64,000 bases of DNA from Bradyrhizobium sp. 186. Its GTDB lineage: Bacteria; Pseudomonadota; Alphaproteobacteria; Rhizobiales; Xanthobacteraceae. Below the pieces are notes generated by a model. The model was not told the origin of the DNA and made no database searches. It saw nothing but the letters and a program-made list of their open reading frames with translations. The translations under genes were made by a program, and so were the position numbers. Where the stretch lies: NCBI RefSeq assembly GCF_023101685.1, contig NZ_CP082164.1, positions 4,216,001 to 4,280,000 on the forward strand, written 5' to 3'. This document shows, one piece after another, positions 53,641 to 62,606 of this stretch (positions within the stretch are counted from its first letter, which is position 1; each line of letters opens with the position of its first letter).

Positions 53641-55317
53641 ATGTCGAAAAACACTCCCGACTTCAACGACCCGATCAATCTCCAAGTGATGTGGAATCGC
53701 CTGATCTTCATCGCCGATCAGGCCGATAATGTGCTCGGTCGCACCGCCTTCTCGCCGATCGTGCGCGAGAACCACGACTATGTCACCGTGCTGCTGGACA
53801 GCCGCGGCCGGGCGCTTGCCCAGTGCACGTGGTCGATCCCGGTGTTCATCACATCGCTGCCGGTCGCCGCACAAAAATATTTCCTGCCGAAGTTTCCAGC
53901 CGAAACGCTAAGCGAAGGCGACGTGCTCGCCACCAACGATCCGGAGATCGGTACGGGCCATCTGCCCGACGTCACCATGATCACGCCGATCTTCAAGAAG
54001 GGCAAAGTCGTCGCCTATGCCGGCTCGATCGCGCATCTGCCCGATGTCGGCGGAAGGCCGCTGCATTCGGAGGCCAGCGACATCTTTGAGGAAGGCATTC
54101 GCTTCCCGATCGTGAAGCTGCACAAGGCCGGCGTTCCGAACCAGGACGTCCTTGATATCATCGCCGCTTCGGTGCGGCTGCCGACCGAGGTGCTCGGCGA
54201 CCTCGAGTCGATGGTTGCGGCGAACAATGTCATGGGACGGGAACTGCTGAAATTCCTCGACGAATACGAGCTCGATGAGATCGATGGTCTCGCCGACGCC
54301 ATCCATTCGCGCTCGGAAGCGCAGACCCGCAAGGCGATCCGGCAATGGCCGAACGGTACCTACCCTGCCGAAGTGCTGCTCGACGGCTACGACATCGACG
54401 TGAAGCTGAAGGCGGCGGTGATCGTGAAGGATGATTCCATTCACGTGGACTATGCCGGTTCGTCGGACCAGGTGCTGCATTCGATCAATTGCCGGACCAA
54501 CTACCGCTACGCCCATTCGGTCTATGCCCTGAAATGCCTGCTGGATCCCGACACGCCGAACAACGAAGGCTGCATCACGCCGATCACCGACGAGGCGCCG
54601 GAGGGCTCTATCCTCAATCCGAACGCGTGGACGGCGGGCAATTCGCGCAACCTGATCGGTCACGTCATTCCCTCGTTGATTTTCAAGGCGCTTGAGAAAG
54701 TGGTTCCCGAGAAGGTCATGGGCGACAGCGGCGGTGCGCCGATTTGGGCCGCCAATTGCGTCGGACAGCGTGACGATGGCACGCAGTACGGCTCAGTCCA
54801 GAATTTCCATGGTGGGCAGGGCGGGCGTTCGGAGATCGACGGTCTCGATACGCTGAGTTTTCCTTCGAACTGCAAGGTGACCGCGATCGAGATGTTCGAG
54901 ATCGCCGTGCCTGTTTTGACCGAGTGCAAGGAGCTGATTGCGGACTCGGGCGGAGCCGGAAAATATCGCGGCGGCCTCGGTCAGCGCGTCGTGTTGCGCA
55001 ATCTCGGCAAGGGCCCGATGAGCATCTATCTGGCCTCTGAGCGCGTACGGCATCCGTGCTTTGGGGTGGTGGGCGGCCGGTCCGGGAGCGCCGGGAAGGT
55101 GCAGAAAAATGGCCAGTCGCAATTTCCGAAAGGCAAGGTCGTGCTGAAGACCGGCGAGCGGCTGGAAGTCGAAACGCCCGGCGGCGGCGGATGGGGCAGG
55201 ACGTCCGAGCGCATCGGTGAGTTGGTCGAACTTGATCTCGCCGAGGGACTGATTACTCCTGAAGCGGCCAAGGAAATCTACTGGCACACACGCGCGACGC
55301 CCGCGGCTGCCGAATAG
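53641..55317 (+). CDS. hyuB: Hydantoinase family protein, subunit B (HyuB-type)
   Basis: A 558-residue partner of HyuA, 12 bp downstream. It contains NRLIFIADQADNVLGRTAFS, VLATNDPEIGTGHLPDVTMI (metal-site region), GAPIWAANC and the C-terminal VETPGGGGWG. Size and motifs match N-methylhydantoinase B / oxoprolinase B subunits. It likely carries the metal-dependent amide or ketone chemistry while HyuA supplies ATP-derived activation. Confidence 0.93.
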   Translation: MSKNTPDFNDPINLQVMWNRLIFIADQADNVLGRTAFSPIVRENHDYVTVLLDSRGRALAQCTWSIPVFITSLPVAAQKYFLPKFPAETLSEGDVLATNDPEIGTGHLPDVTMITPIFKKGKVVAYAGSIAHLPDVGGRPLHSEASDIFEEGIRFPIVKLHKAGVPNQDVLDIIAASVRLPTEVLGDLESMVAANNVMGRELLKFLDEYELDEIDGLADAIHSRSEAQTRKAIRQWPNGTYPAEVLLDGYDIDVKLKAAVIVKDDSIHVDYAGSSDQVLHSINCRTNYRYAHSVYALKCLLDPDTPNNEGCITPITDEAPEGSILNPNAWTAGNSRNLIGHVIPSLIFKALEKVVPEKVMGDSGGAPIWAANCVGQRDDGTQYGSVQNFHGGQGGRSEIDGLDTLSFPSNCKVTAIEMFEIAVPVLTECKELIADSGGAGKYRGGLGQRVVLRNLGKGPMSIYLASERVRHPCFGVVGGRSGSAGKVQKNGQSQFPKGKVVLKTGERLEVETPGGGGWGRTSERIGELVELDLAEGLITPEAAKEIYWHTRATPAAAE

Positions 55318-55322
55318 GAGAC

Positions 55323-56129
55323 ATGATGGGTCTGATCGATGGGAAAGTAGCCCTCGTCACCGGCGCAGGTACCGGTATCGGTCGGGAAGCTTCTATCCTG
55401 CTGGCGCGGGAAGGTGCGACTGTCGTGCTCACCGGCCGCCGGATCGAAACGCTTGAAGAAGTCGCGGCTGAGATCAAGCAGCAAGGCGGCGAAGCGATCG
55501 GTCGTTCCCTCGACATCGAGTCTCGCGCAGCGATCTTGGAAGCGGTTCGCTGGGTCGGCGCCAACGTCGGTGCGATCGATATCCTCGTGAACAATGCTGG
55601 CAGCGCCAGCAAGGTGTTGAATGCCCGCTTCATCAGCGAAGAGGAATGGAATTCCACGGTGAACGTCAACCTCACCGCGGTGTTCAACCTCACCCAGGCG
55701 GTTTTGCCAGGCATGATTGCGCAGGGCGAGGGCACGATCATCACGGTGTCGTCGCTTGCAGCGCTCAATCCGAATCTGTTGGGGGGCGCCGCATATGGCG
55801 CGGCGAAGGCAGCGGTCAAGAACTTCATGACCTTCCTGCACAACACCTACCGCAACCAGGGCATCCGCGCGACGACGATCCTACCCGGTGAGACCAACAC
55901 GCCGATCATGGACAATCGTGCTCGCCCGCCGCTGGAGAGCGAACGGGCGGTGATGCTCGATGCGCACGACGTGGCCCGGGCGGTGCTGCTCTGCGCCAGC
56001 CTGCAGAAGGGTGCAGTGATTCCCGAACTGCAGATCTGCCCGACCTTCATGCGCGACACCTCGGCCGATATCGAGACCGCGCGCTGGGTAGGCGCGCCGG
56101 ACGATACCCCCGACAAGCCAAAGAAATAG
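55323..56129 (+). CDS. Short-chain dehydrogenase/reductase (SDR)
   Basis: A 268-residue classical SDR. NAD(P)-binding motif TGAGTGIG at residues 13-20, NNAGSASK at 90-97, Ser143-Ser144 and the catalytic Tyr158-x3-Lys162 (AAYGAAKAAVKN). It lies 5 bp after hyuB. It would oxidise or reduce a hydroxy/oxo intermediate between the hydantoinase step and the aldolase step. The cofactor choice is not clear: Thr/Gly-Arg-Arg after strand 2 (LTGRRIET) favours NADP. Confidence 0.92.
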   Translation: MMGLIDGKVALVTGAGTGIGREASILLAREGATVVLTGRRIETLEEVAAEIKQQGGEAIGRSLDIESRAAILEAVRWVGANVGAIDILVNNAGSASKVLNARFISEEEWNSTVNVNLTAVFNLTQAVLPGMIAQGEGTIITVSSLAALNPNLLGGAAYGAAKAAVKNFMTFLHNTYRNQGIRATTILPGETNTPIMDNRARPPLESERAVMLDAHDVARAVLLCASLQKGAVIPELQICPTFMRDTSADIETARWVGAPDDTPDKPKK

Positions 56130-56145
56130 ACCGGAAGGAACGGCC

Positions 56146-56847
56146 ATGAATGGAGCCAAGCTGCGCGAACGCCTGTCGAAGGGCGAGACGATCACCATGT
56201 TCAATCCGCACCACGTGTCACCTGGCCTTTCGGCGCGGCTGGTGGAGCTCGGCGCGGATTCGATTTTCGTCGACTGCGAGCATGGCGCGTGGGGTTTTGA
56301 GGACGTGCGCAATGCTGCGCAGGTCATTCGCGGCGCCGGCGGAGCCGCGATCGTGCGGCCGGATTCGCATCAGCGTTCGCTGCTGATCCGCTATCTGAAC
56401 GCAGGAGCCGACGGGCTGATGGTAGCGATGGTCGATACCGCGGCTCAGGCCCGCGCCGTCGTCGACGCGGTTCGCTACGCCTGTCCGGCCGATCACGAAA
56501 AGCGACTGGTCATCTCGATGATCGAGACGCTCGAGGCGATCGGCAATATCGACGAACTCCTCGCCGTCGAAGGAATCGACGTGTTCTTCATTGGACCCGG
56601 CGATTTGTCGCAGAACATGGGATACCCGCCAGCGCCGCCCTTCGGCCAGTCCCGGCCGCAAGCCGTGATCGACAAGGTCGGTTTCACCGTCGATAAGATC
56701 CGCGCCGCCGGCAAGGTCGCCGGCACACTGGTGACCGCTGAAGAGTTGCCGTACTGGCTCGAAAAAGGCGTGCAGTTCTTCTACGTCCATTCCGACCCCT
56801 TCCTGCGCCTCGGGCTCAACGGTATCAAGAAGTCGCTTGGGCGATGA
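56146..56847 (+). CDS. HpcH/HpaI-family class II aldolase
   Basis: A 233-residue TIM-barrel aldolase. Catalytic/metal residues are visible: His46 in FVDCEHGAWG, Arg71 in IVRPDS, Glu127 in SMIETLEAI and Asp153 in GPGDLSQNMGY. Members release pyruvate or oxaloacetate from 4-hydroxy-2-oxo acids, or act as macrophomate/citrate-lyase-like enzymes. It is the last gene of the hydantoinase group, 16 bp after the SDR, and would make the final C-C cleavage. It is slightly shorter than HpaI. Confidence 0.9.
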   Translation: MNGAKLRERLSKGETITMFNPHHVSPGLSARLVELGADSIFVDCEHGAWGFEDVRNAAQVIRGAGGAAIVRPDSHQRSLLIRYLNAGADGLMVAMVDTAAQARAVVDAVRYACPADHEKRLVISMIETLEAIGNIDELLAVEGIDVFFIGPGDLSQNMGYPPAPPFGQSRPQAVIDKVGFTVDKIRAAGKVAGTLVTAEELPYWLEKGVQFFYVHSDPFLRLGLNGIKKSLGR

Positions 56848-56851
56848 GTTT

Positions 56852-56882
56852 TCGCTGCGAGCATGCGTTCCGTTCGCAGCGA
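56852..56882. terminator. Hairpin after the aldolase gene
   Basis: TCGCTGCGA and TCGCAGCGA form a perfect 9-bp stem with a 13-base loop, 5 bp after the stop codon. There is no T-run, so it is a possible transcript end or stabilising hairpin rather than a typical terminator. Confidence 0.4.
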
Positions 56883-56950
56883 CGCAAAGCGGAAATGGGC
56901 GTAGATATTGGATCTGAATAGCTCCTGCTGGCTGGACATAGCTCAAACTT

Positions 56951-57045
56951 CCCCATGATGGATTGGAACGAGAGTTTAGTATTTTCAATGAGTTAGAAGG
57001 CGGCGTGTGCACGATGTGTGCACCGGGAGATCCAAAAAAATCTAT
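56951..57045. repeat. Dispersed repeat part A, copy 3
   Basis: CCCCATGATGGATTGGAACG, AGAGTTTAGTATTTTCAATG and TTAGAAGGCGGCGTGTGCAC, then GATGTGTGCACCGGGAGATC. It shares the last block with copy 1 and the TTAGAAGGCGGCGT block with copy 2. Part B follows about 205 bp later, at 57251. Confidence 0.65.
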
Positions 57046-57250
57046 TGATCGCAAGTCTGAGCAGGCGGCCCGAGGCGTGACGTGGACGTCGAGCTCGAAG
57101 TGATCGAATTGACAAGAGCAGGGCAGTCAGCGAGCAGCGGATCTCGCCTATCGGCCGGCGCACGGACCTGCCTTCGCGTCATCGCTGGAACAGGGCTGCT
57201 GTTCAGCGCAAGGGTGAAGAATACTGATGTCGGGGGTCCGAGTCTCTCTC

Positions 57251-57319
57251 CCGCTACCAAGACTGCGATTTTGCACTCCAAACTACGATTTTGTACGATT
57301 TCTTACGCTAGATGGTAGC
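57251..57319. repeat. Dispersed repeat part B, copy 3
   Basis: CCGCTACCAAGACTGCGATT, CAAACTACGATTTTGTACGA and TGGTAGCACC. The outer GCTACCA/TGGTAGC arms and the interior ACTACGAT block match the copy at 43691. Confidence 0.6.
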
Positions 57320-57349
57320 ACCCCAGCGTCGGCATATCAGCATTTGGTG

Positions 57350-58290
57350 CTACGACTGTTTGCTGCGCGTGCCTAACCCGGCTTGCGGAAAATTGGCGGC
57401 GATGAAGTGGGTAACCTTGGGCTCGGCGGCAGCGCCAAATTCGCGGATCGCGTCCTGAATGACCCTGTCCGCGTTCGTCGCGCGCCGGTGTTGTCGCAGA
57501 TGCTCGAGCCATGACGCCACCATGAATGTTTCCAGGAAGCGTCCGCTCTCGGCGGCATCTTCGAAGATGTCCCAGGAATAAGCGCCGTCGCGCCGCCTCT
57601 GCCGACCTAATTCCGCGACGGCAGCGAGGAAAACGTCGCGCTTTTCCGGAACGATGAAATAGTCGACCGTGACCAATACGGGACCACGATCCGCATCGGC
57701 GTCAATGGTCAAGATCGGGGCCGGCCAATGCATGGAAGGTGCAAGATCAACTCCGGCACCGGTTTGAAGCTTCCAACGCCAGGTGAGCGCGATTCCCGCG
57801 ATGGCGCCCGCAGCGGCGAGGAAGTGTGCCGCCGGCAGGCCGAGTCTTGAGGCAAGCTGCCCCCAAAGTGCGCTGCCGACGGTCATCGCCCCGAAGAACA
57901 CGGTGACGTAAATGGCCAATCCGCGGCCGCGCACCCAATCCGGCAGCGAGACCTGAACTGAGACGTTGACCGTTGCGAGGACGGCGATCCATGAGCTGCC
58001 TGCGATCAGGCATGCCGCAAGTCCGATCTCCGAGTAACGCGCGACGCCCAGGAGGATCTGACTAAGCGCCGTGCCGACGGTGCCGGCCGCAACGAGCCCC
58101 TTGGGTCCGAAGGTCGCCTTCATCCAGGGCAGCATGAATGCACCGGCGACGGCGCCTACGCCGATCGGCCGTAGAGTTCTGGACCGCCCGCGATCTGATT
58201 GCGCGCGACGAGTGGGAGCAGCGCCCGATACGCGCTCGCGAAGAAGAACGCCGCCGCTCTAACGAGTGTCGCACGGAGCTTGCAACTTCG
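57350..58290 (-). pseudogene. MFS transporter (EntS-like) with C-terminal extension, truncated and frameshifted
   Basis: The minus strand encodes, from 58270, VRATLVRAAAFFFASAY and LLPLVARNQIAGGPELYG in one frame. After loss of about ten bases near 58170 another frame reads GVGAVAGAFMLPWMKATFGP, then the last MFS helices to about residue 150. A C-terminal extension follows, with VLVTVDYFIVPEKRDVFLAA and FMVASWLEHLRQH, resembling an antibiotic-biosynthesis-monooxygenase-type domain. The first half of the transporter (about 200 residues) is missing. Confidence 0.7.
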
Positions 58291-58345
58291 ACGCCATCTC
58301 CGGTGATCAGAATTGGATACGGAGCGTCCGCGCCGTTAGAACCGA

Positions 58346-59093
58346 TCAGCATTTCAGGAAGCGCAAGACGTGGCCCAACAGAGCGCCGGGTTGTTCAAGA
58401 TGCAGGAAATGACCGACACCGGGCATCATGACGCGCTCGAAGCCATTGGTGCACGCTGCCTCCATGCCTTCGCTGAGCTGCGTGGACATGCAGCCGTCGT
58501 TCGTCCCGTGCAGATAGAGCGACGGGACGGCAATTGGACCGCTGGCGCGAGCTTCCAGCGCTTGGGCTTGCGATTCGGATGGCGGCGTGAACAGTTGCCG
58601 GTAATAGGCCAGCGCCTGAGTTAGCACGCCGGGCTGCCGAAATGTGTCATTGAGCGCGGAACGATCCGTAGGTGGACGCACGTACCCCGGCGACCATTCT
58701 CGCCAGAGTCGGTCGAGAAATGCAAAGTCGTTGAGCTGAACGGCCGTCTCTGCCAGTCGTGTCTGAAAGAAGAACATGTACCAGCTTCGTCGCTGAGGCG
58801 CGGTAAGATCCGTCGGGTGCGGCGCCACCCGCCCAGTATCCACGCAACGCCGGCGCGACCGCCCAATATCCTTCCTGCGCGAGGCGATCGAGAAAGTGGA
58901 CCCAGCTCTGCGCGTGATCGGGAAAGCCGTGCAAGCAGAGCACGAGAGACCCGCTCCCGGCTTCGAGGATCGGGAAATCGAGCCCGTTAGCGCGAACTAT
59001 CCGCTTGCGGATATAGTCACGCAGTGGAGAGCTCTCCCGTGTCTGCCCCGGAAGCTCGGCGTGTCCGGCCGAAGGAGCGGAGCTGATCGTCAC
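58346..59093 (-). pseudogene. Alpha/beta hydrolase lacking its nucleophile region
   Basis: N-terminal part 59093-58790: FPILEAGSGSLVLCLHGFPD and VAPALRGYWAGG (oxyanion and strand regions). It then shifts frame to PHPTDLTAPQRRSWYMFFFQ, PGYVRPPTDRSALNDTFRQP, VPSLYLHGTNDGCM (acid) and VMMPGVGHFLHLEQPG (His). The segment that should hold the nucleophile elbow, about 60 residues, is absent. It resembles epoxide hydrolase/haloalkane-dehalogenase-type enzymes. Confidence 0.75.
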
Positions 59094-59150
59094 GGCTGGA
59101 TTTTACCCTCTATCAATTTGGATGATAAGTATCGCTTCATTCGAATTCGG

Positions 59151-60311
59151 CTAAGCGGCCATTCGCAGCAGATCGACGATATCAGCCTCGCTTTTGAAAG
59201 GCCGCGGATTGGCCTGGACGAAGCGATGATTGATCGCAAGCTTGCTTATCTGATCAAACTTGTCTTCGCCGATACCGACATCGGCAAGGCGGCCAGGTAA
59301 TCCGAGTCGAGTGGTGAACTCGGCAAAGGCGGCTGCGGCTTCCATACCCGGCTCGCCAAGGGCCGTCGCCAAGCGCTTCTGCGCATCCTCGGTGAATGGC
59401 TTGTTGTAGCGAAGAAGGCTCGGCATGATGACAGGTGTGCAGTAGTAGTGAGGAACGCCGAAGGTCCCTCCAAGCACATGGCCAATGCCGTGACTGGCTC
59501 CCATCGGCACGCGCGCCTGGAGGCCAAAAGCGGCGAGCCATGAGCCATATTGAGACAGTCGACGCGCCTCCAGATCATCAGGTTGATCCAAAGTCCCGAG
59601 CATTCCCTCGCGCAGGGTACGGATGCCTGCCAAGACGACCTCGTCAGCCAGTGGGGTGCCGGCGGGCGAGCACAATGCTTCGATACCGTGATCCATCGAG
59701 CGCGTTCCCGATCCCATCCAGAGTTTCGCAGGCGTATGAAGGGTGAGGGCGGGGTCGAGAATGATCGCCACTGGCATCATCTGGGGATGGAAGAAAATCT
59801 GCTTCAACTTATTGCGTTCATCGGTGACGAGCGCTGCTGCATTGTATTCGCCGCCATTCAGCGTGGATGGTACCGCGATCTGTCGGACTTTAGGCGCTCG
59901 GAATGGAGAGAAGGTTACGCCCGGGCCCATGGGGAACGGATCGAAACCCGCGTCATCGCGGATGTCATGTTCCATTGCCATGATGACGATCTTTGCGAGG
60001 TCAATCGCAGAACCTCCGCCGACGGCGACGACCAGATCAGCTCGTGCGTCATTAGCTTGACGGGCAACCTCGGCAGCTTGTTTGCGCGTGGTGTGCTGTG
60101 CAATTCCATCGAAGGTCGCTACATGCCTGGCCCCGAGCGTACGCCGGATCTTATCGATCTCGTCGGTCTTCGTGTTGAGGGTTCGACTGACGATAAGGAA
60201 GACGCGCTTTGCCTCAAGTCGCACCGCTTCATCGTTCAAAGCGTCAGACGCAGCTTTGCCATAAACGACACGATCGATTGCCGGAAAATTGTGTATCCCT
60301 GCTTTGCGCAT
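59151..60311 (-). CDS. Iron-containing alcohol dehydrogenase / maleylacetate reductase-like
   Basis: A 386-residue group III dehydrogenase. It has the NAD-site VVAVGGGSAIDLAK near residue 90 and the metal ligands in MDHGIEALCSP (Asp, His), MGASHGIGHVLGG (His) with the second His in the same loop. AAGGAG precedes the ATG at 60311; an upstream in-frame ATG (60338) lacks a site. It is 33 bp after the TetR gene on the same strand, so it is likely under its control. The substrate is unknown. Confidence 0.88.
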   Translation of the reverse strand: MRKAGIHNFPAIDRVVYGKAASDALNDEAVRLEAKRVFLIVSRTLNTKTDEIDKIRRTLGARHVATFDGIAQHTTRKQAAEVARQANDARADLVVAVGGGSAIDLAKIVIMAMEHDIRDDAGFDPFPMGPGVTFSPFRAPKVRQIAVPSTLNGGEYNAAALVTDERNKLKQIFFHPQMMPVAIILDPALTLHTPAKLWMGSGTRSMDHGIEALCSPAGTPLADEVVLAGIRTLREGMLGTLDQPDDLEARRLSQYGSWLAAFGLQARVPMGASHGIGHVLGGTFGVPHYYCTPVIMPSLLRYNKPFTEDAQKRLATALGEPGMEAAAAFAEFTTRLGLPGRLADVGIGEDKFDQISKLAINHRFVQANPRPFKSEADIVDLLRMAA

Positions 60312-60344
60312 GGCTTTCTCCTTGTGAATTTGAAACACCGATCC

Positions 60345-60926
60345 TCAAGCGGCGACGGCGTCGCGAATCTGTCGGGACGCCGTTTCCAGAAAGGCCTGGG
60401 CGAGATCGGGATCGTTGACAACGCGTGAGAGCGTCAGCGCGCCGACCATCGTCGAGAGAATAGCCATGGCTTTGCCCTTGGATTTCTCGTCGTTGGCCTT
60501 GGAAATCAGACCGCTCAGGATCTCGATATGCGCTTTGATCCCGCCTTCGAACGCCGCTTTCACGTCGCTGCTCTGTCTGGCCACGTCTGAGCCGAGCGCG
60601 ACGATCGGGCAGCCGTCCATCTTTTCGTCGCGATGATCCGTGCTCAGGTAGAATGCCATCACCGCGCCGAGCGGATCGTCAGGTTGTGCGGCGGTGGCGG
60701 CCGACCATCGGAGCGTGGCGCTCTCCAACGCGCGCTCCGAGGCCTGCGCGGCCAGGTCCTCCTTTGACGCGAACTGCTTGTAGAAAGCGCCTTGAGTCAG
60801 CCCGGCAGCCTCCATCAGGTCCTTGAGGCCGATGCCGTCAAATCCGTGCGACCGAAACAGGCGACTTGCGACATTGATGACGTTTTGCCGGTTTTCCTCA
60901 GCCTGAATGCGACTCACTCGCATCAT
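60345..60926 (-). CDS. TetR/AcrR-family transcriptional regulator
   Basis: A 193-residue regulator with the N-terminal HTH DLMEAAGLTQGAFYKQFASK (about residues 33-52) and the TetR_C-like region IVALGSDVARQSSDVKAAF of the group often paired with dehydrogenases. It diverges from the efflux operon at 61009. The palindrome at 60941-60988 lies directly before its start and is the probable operator. Confidence 0.9.
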   Translation of the reverse strand: MMRVSRIQAEENRQNVINVASRLFRSHGFDGIGLKDLMEAAGLTQGAFYKQFASKEDLAAQASERALESATLRWSAATAAQPDDPLGAVMAFYLSTDHRDEKMDGCPIVALGSDVARQSSDVKAAFEGGIKAHIEILSGLISKANDEKSKGKAMAILSTMVGALTLSRVVNDPDLAQAFLETASRQIRDAVAA

Positions 60927-60940
60927 CGATCTCCACATTT

Positions 60941-60988
60941 AGATTGCGTTCGACTTCTATTATCCGATATAGAGCTCGAACGCAATCT
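60941..60988. promoter_or_regulatory. Operator-like 13-bp inverted repeat between tetR and the efflux operon
   Basis: AGATTGCGTTCGA (60941-60953) and TCGAACGCAATCT (60976-60988) are exact reverse complements, 22 bp apart. The arms flank an AT-rich stretch (TTATCCGATAT) that may hold the promoters. A strong TetR operator candidate for both directions. Confidence 0.7.
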
Positions 60989-61008
60989 ATCTGGCATGAG
61001 GCGATGGC

Positions 61009-62104
61009 ATGAAAAAACGACCCATTATCGTGCTGGGGAGCGTCCTGATCGCGGGATGCGCGGTGGCCGCATTCGTCGCGCTTCGCACGCCGGCAGCCTC
61101 GGCCGTGAGCGATCCGAGGCAGGAAGCCCCGATCGTCAGGATCGCGGCCGCGGCGCGGGTGACCGGATCGGAGCGCGGCTTCACGGGCATCATCGGGGCG
61201 AGGGTGCAGAGCAGCCTCGGTTTTCGCGTTCCCGGCAAGATCGTGGAGCGGCTGTGAGCAGGTCAAAGCCGGTCAGCCGCTGATGCGGATCGACGAAACC
61301 GACCTTCGTCTTGCGGTCACTGCGAAGCGCAACGCCGTTGCAGCCGCGCGCGCGTCCGTCGTTCAGACCGAAGCGGACGAACAGCGATACGCCAAGTTGG
61401 TGAGTGACGGATGGGCTTCCCGACAGCGCTACAAGCAAGCCAAGGCCGCGCTGGACACGGCGGAGGCGCAACTCTCCACCGCTGAAGCTGATGCGCGGGT
61501 TGCTGAGAACGAGGCGACCTACTCGGTCCTGTTAGCGGACGCGGACGGAACGGTGGTTGAAACGCTCGGCGAGCCCGGGCAGGTCGTCTCGGCCGGCCAG
61601 ACGGTCGTTCGGATTGCAAAGGCGGGACCTCGCGAAGCGGTGGTCGCGCTTCCCGAAACGATCCGGCCAGCGATCGATTCCGTGGCCGAGGCCAGCGTGT
61701 ATGGGGCTGCCAATGGGCGGCGCTACACGGCGCATCTGCGGCAATTGTCGGACGCCGCCGATGCCCAGACCCGCACCTATGAAGCGCGTTATGTCCTCGA
61801 CGGTGAGGCCGCGGCCGCACCACTTGGCGCGACGGTGACCATTCGGCTGGCAAGCGGGACGAGCGAGCCGGAAGTCCAGGTGCCGCTCGGCGCCGTGCTC
61901 GATGATGGCCGCAAGACGGGTGTTTGGATCCTGGATAGCGCCACCTCAACCGTACGCTTTCGGCCGGTCAGGCTTGTTCGGGTGACCGACGAGACCGCCG
62001 TGATCTCTGGATTGAGCTCTGGTGATGCGATTGTTTCGCTCGGCGCTCATCTCCTGCAGGAGGGCGCGCGCGTCAGGACCGCCGCTGAAAGCCGGAGCAA
62101 ATGA
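61009..62104 (+). pseudogene. RND efflux periplasmic adaptor (MexA/AcrA type), frameshifted
   Basis: The first 82 codons give a signal/lipobox-like segment (VLIAGCAVAAF) and SSLGFRVPGKIVERL, then TGA at about 61255. The next frame continues directly with VKAGQPLMRIDETDLRLAVT, a coiled-coil (about 61340-61510), a lipoyl half DADGTVVETLGEPGQVV and the barrel domain to 62104. A few bases were lost at VERL/VKAG. The original protein would be about 360 residues. Confidence 0.85.
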
Positions 62105-62137
62105 CGAGCGTCAATCTTTCCGCGTTGGTCGTTGGAG
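62101..62137 (+). repeat. Vestigial duplicated start of the RND pump gene
   Basis: ATGA overlaps the adaptor stop and is followed by GTCAATCTTTCCGCG, closely matching the real pump start at 62607 (ATGAACC, TCAATCTTTCCGCG). It looks like the ancestral pump start, left behind when the NTF2-like gene came to lie between the adaptor and the pump. Confidence 0.6.
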
Positions 62138-62144
62138 AAGTCGA

Positions 62145-62603
62145 ATGCTGTACAGCTATATCGTCGAGCAGGAAATCCGAAAGACCTTCGACCATGTCAA
62201 CAACCATCGCTGGGATGAAGCGGTGAAGGCGGTCGCGCCGCACATCCATCACCGTCTTTCCGGCGACCACGCGCTTGGTGGCGAGCGCCACGACAAACAG
62301 GCCCTGCGCCGCTGGTTTGAGCGGCTCGGACGCGTCCTGCCCACTCTCCATATCACGGTCAATAACGTCTGGGTGAAGGGCTGGCCCTGGAACACCACCA
62401 TGTTTGTCGAGTGGGACGGCACCGCTACGCTGCTCGACGGTGACGGGTCGTATGTCAACCGTGGTCTCCACGTGTTCACGCTGCGGTGGGGCAGAGTCCA
62501 TGCACTCGAGGAATTTCAAGATTCACAGGAAGCGGCCCGCGGGCTTGCCGCCCAAGCGGCGGCTGGCCTCGCAGAAGCTGTCGCCGAGCCGATTGTAAGT
62601 TAG
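62145..62603 (+). CDS. NTF2/SnoaL-like protein inserted between efflux genes
   Basis: A 152-residue protein from ATG 62145 with GGAGAAG upstream. It reads YIVEQEIRKTFDHVNNHRWD, HHRLSGDHALGGERHDKQAL, RRWFERLGRVLPTLHITVNN and GLHVFTLRWGRVHALEEFQD, the cone-shaped NTF2/SnoaL-like fold. Such proteins are isomerases, cyclases or ligand binders; no catalytic set can be confirmed. Its position inside an RND operon is unusual. Confidence 0.8.
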   Translation: MLYSYIVEQEIRKTFDHVNNHRWDEAVKAVAPHIHHRLSGDHALGGERHDKQALRRWFERLGRVLPTLHITVNNVWVKGWPWNTTMFVEWDGTATLLDGDGSYVNRGLHVFTLRWGRVHALEEFQDSQEAARGLAAQAAAGLAEAVAEPIVS

Positions 62604-62606
62604 CAG

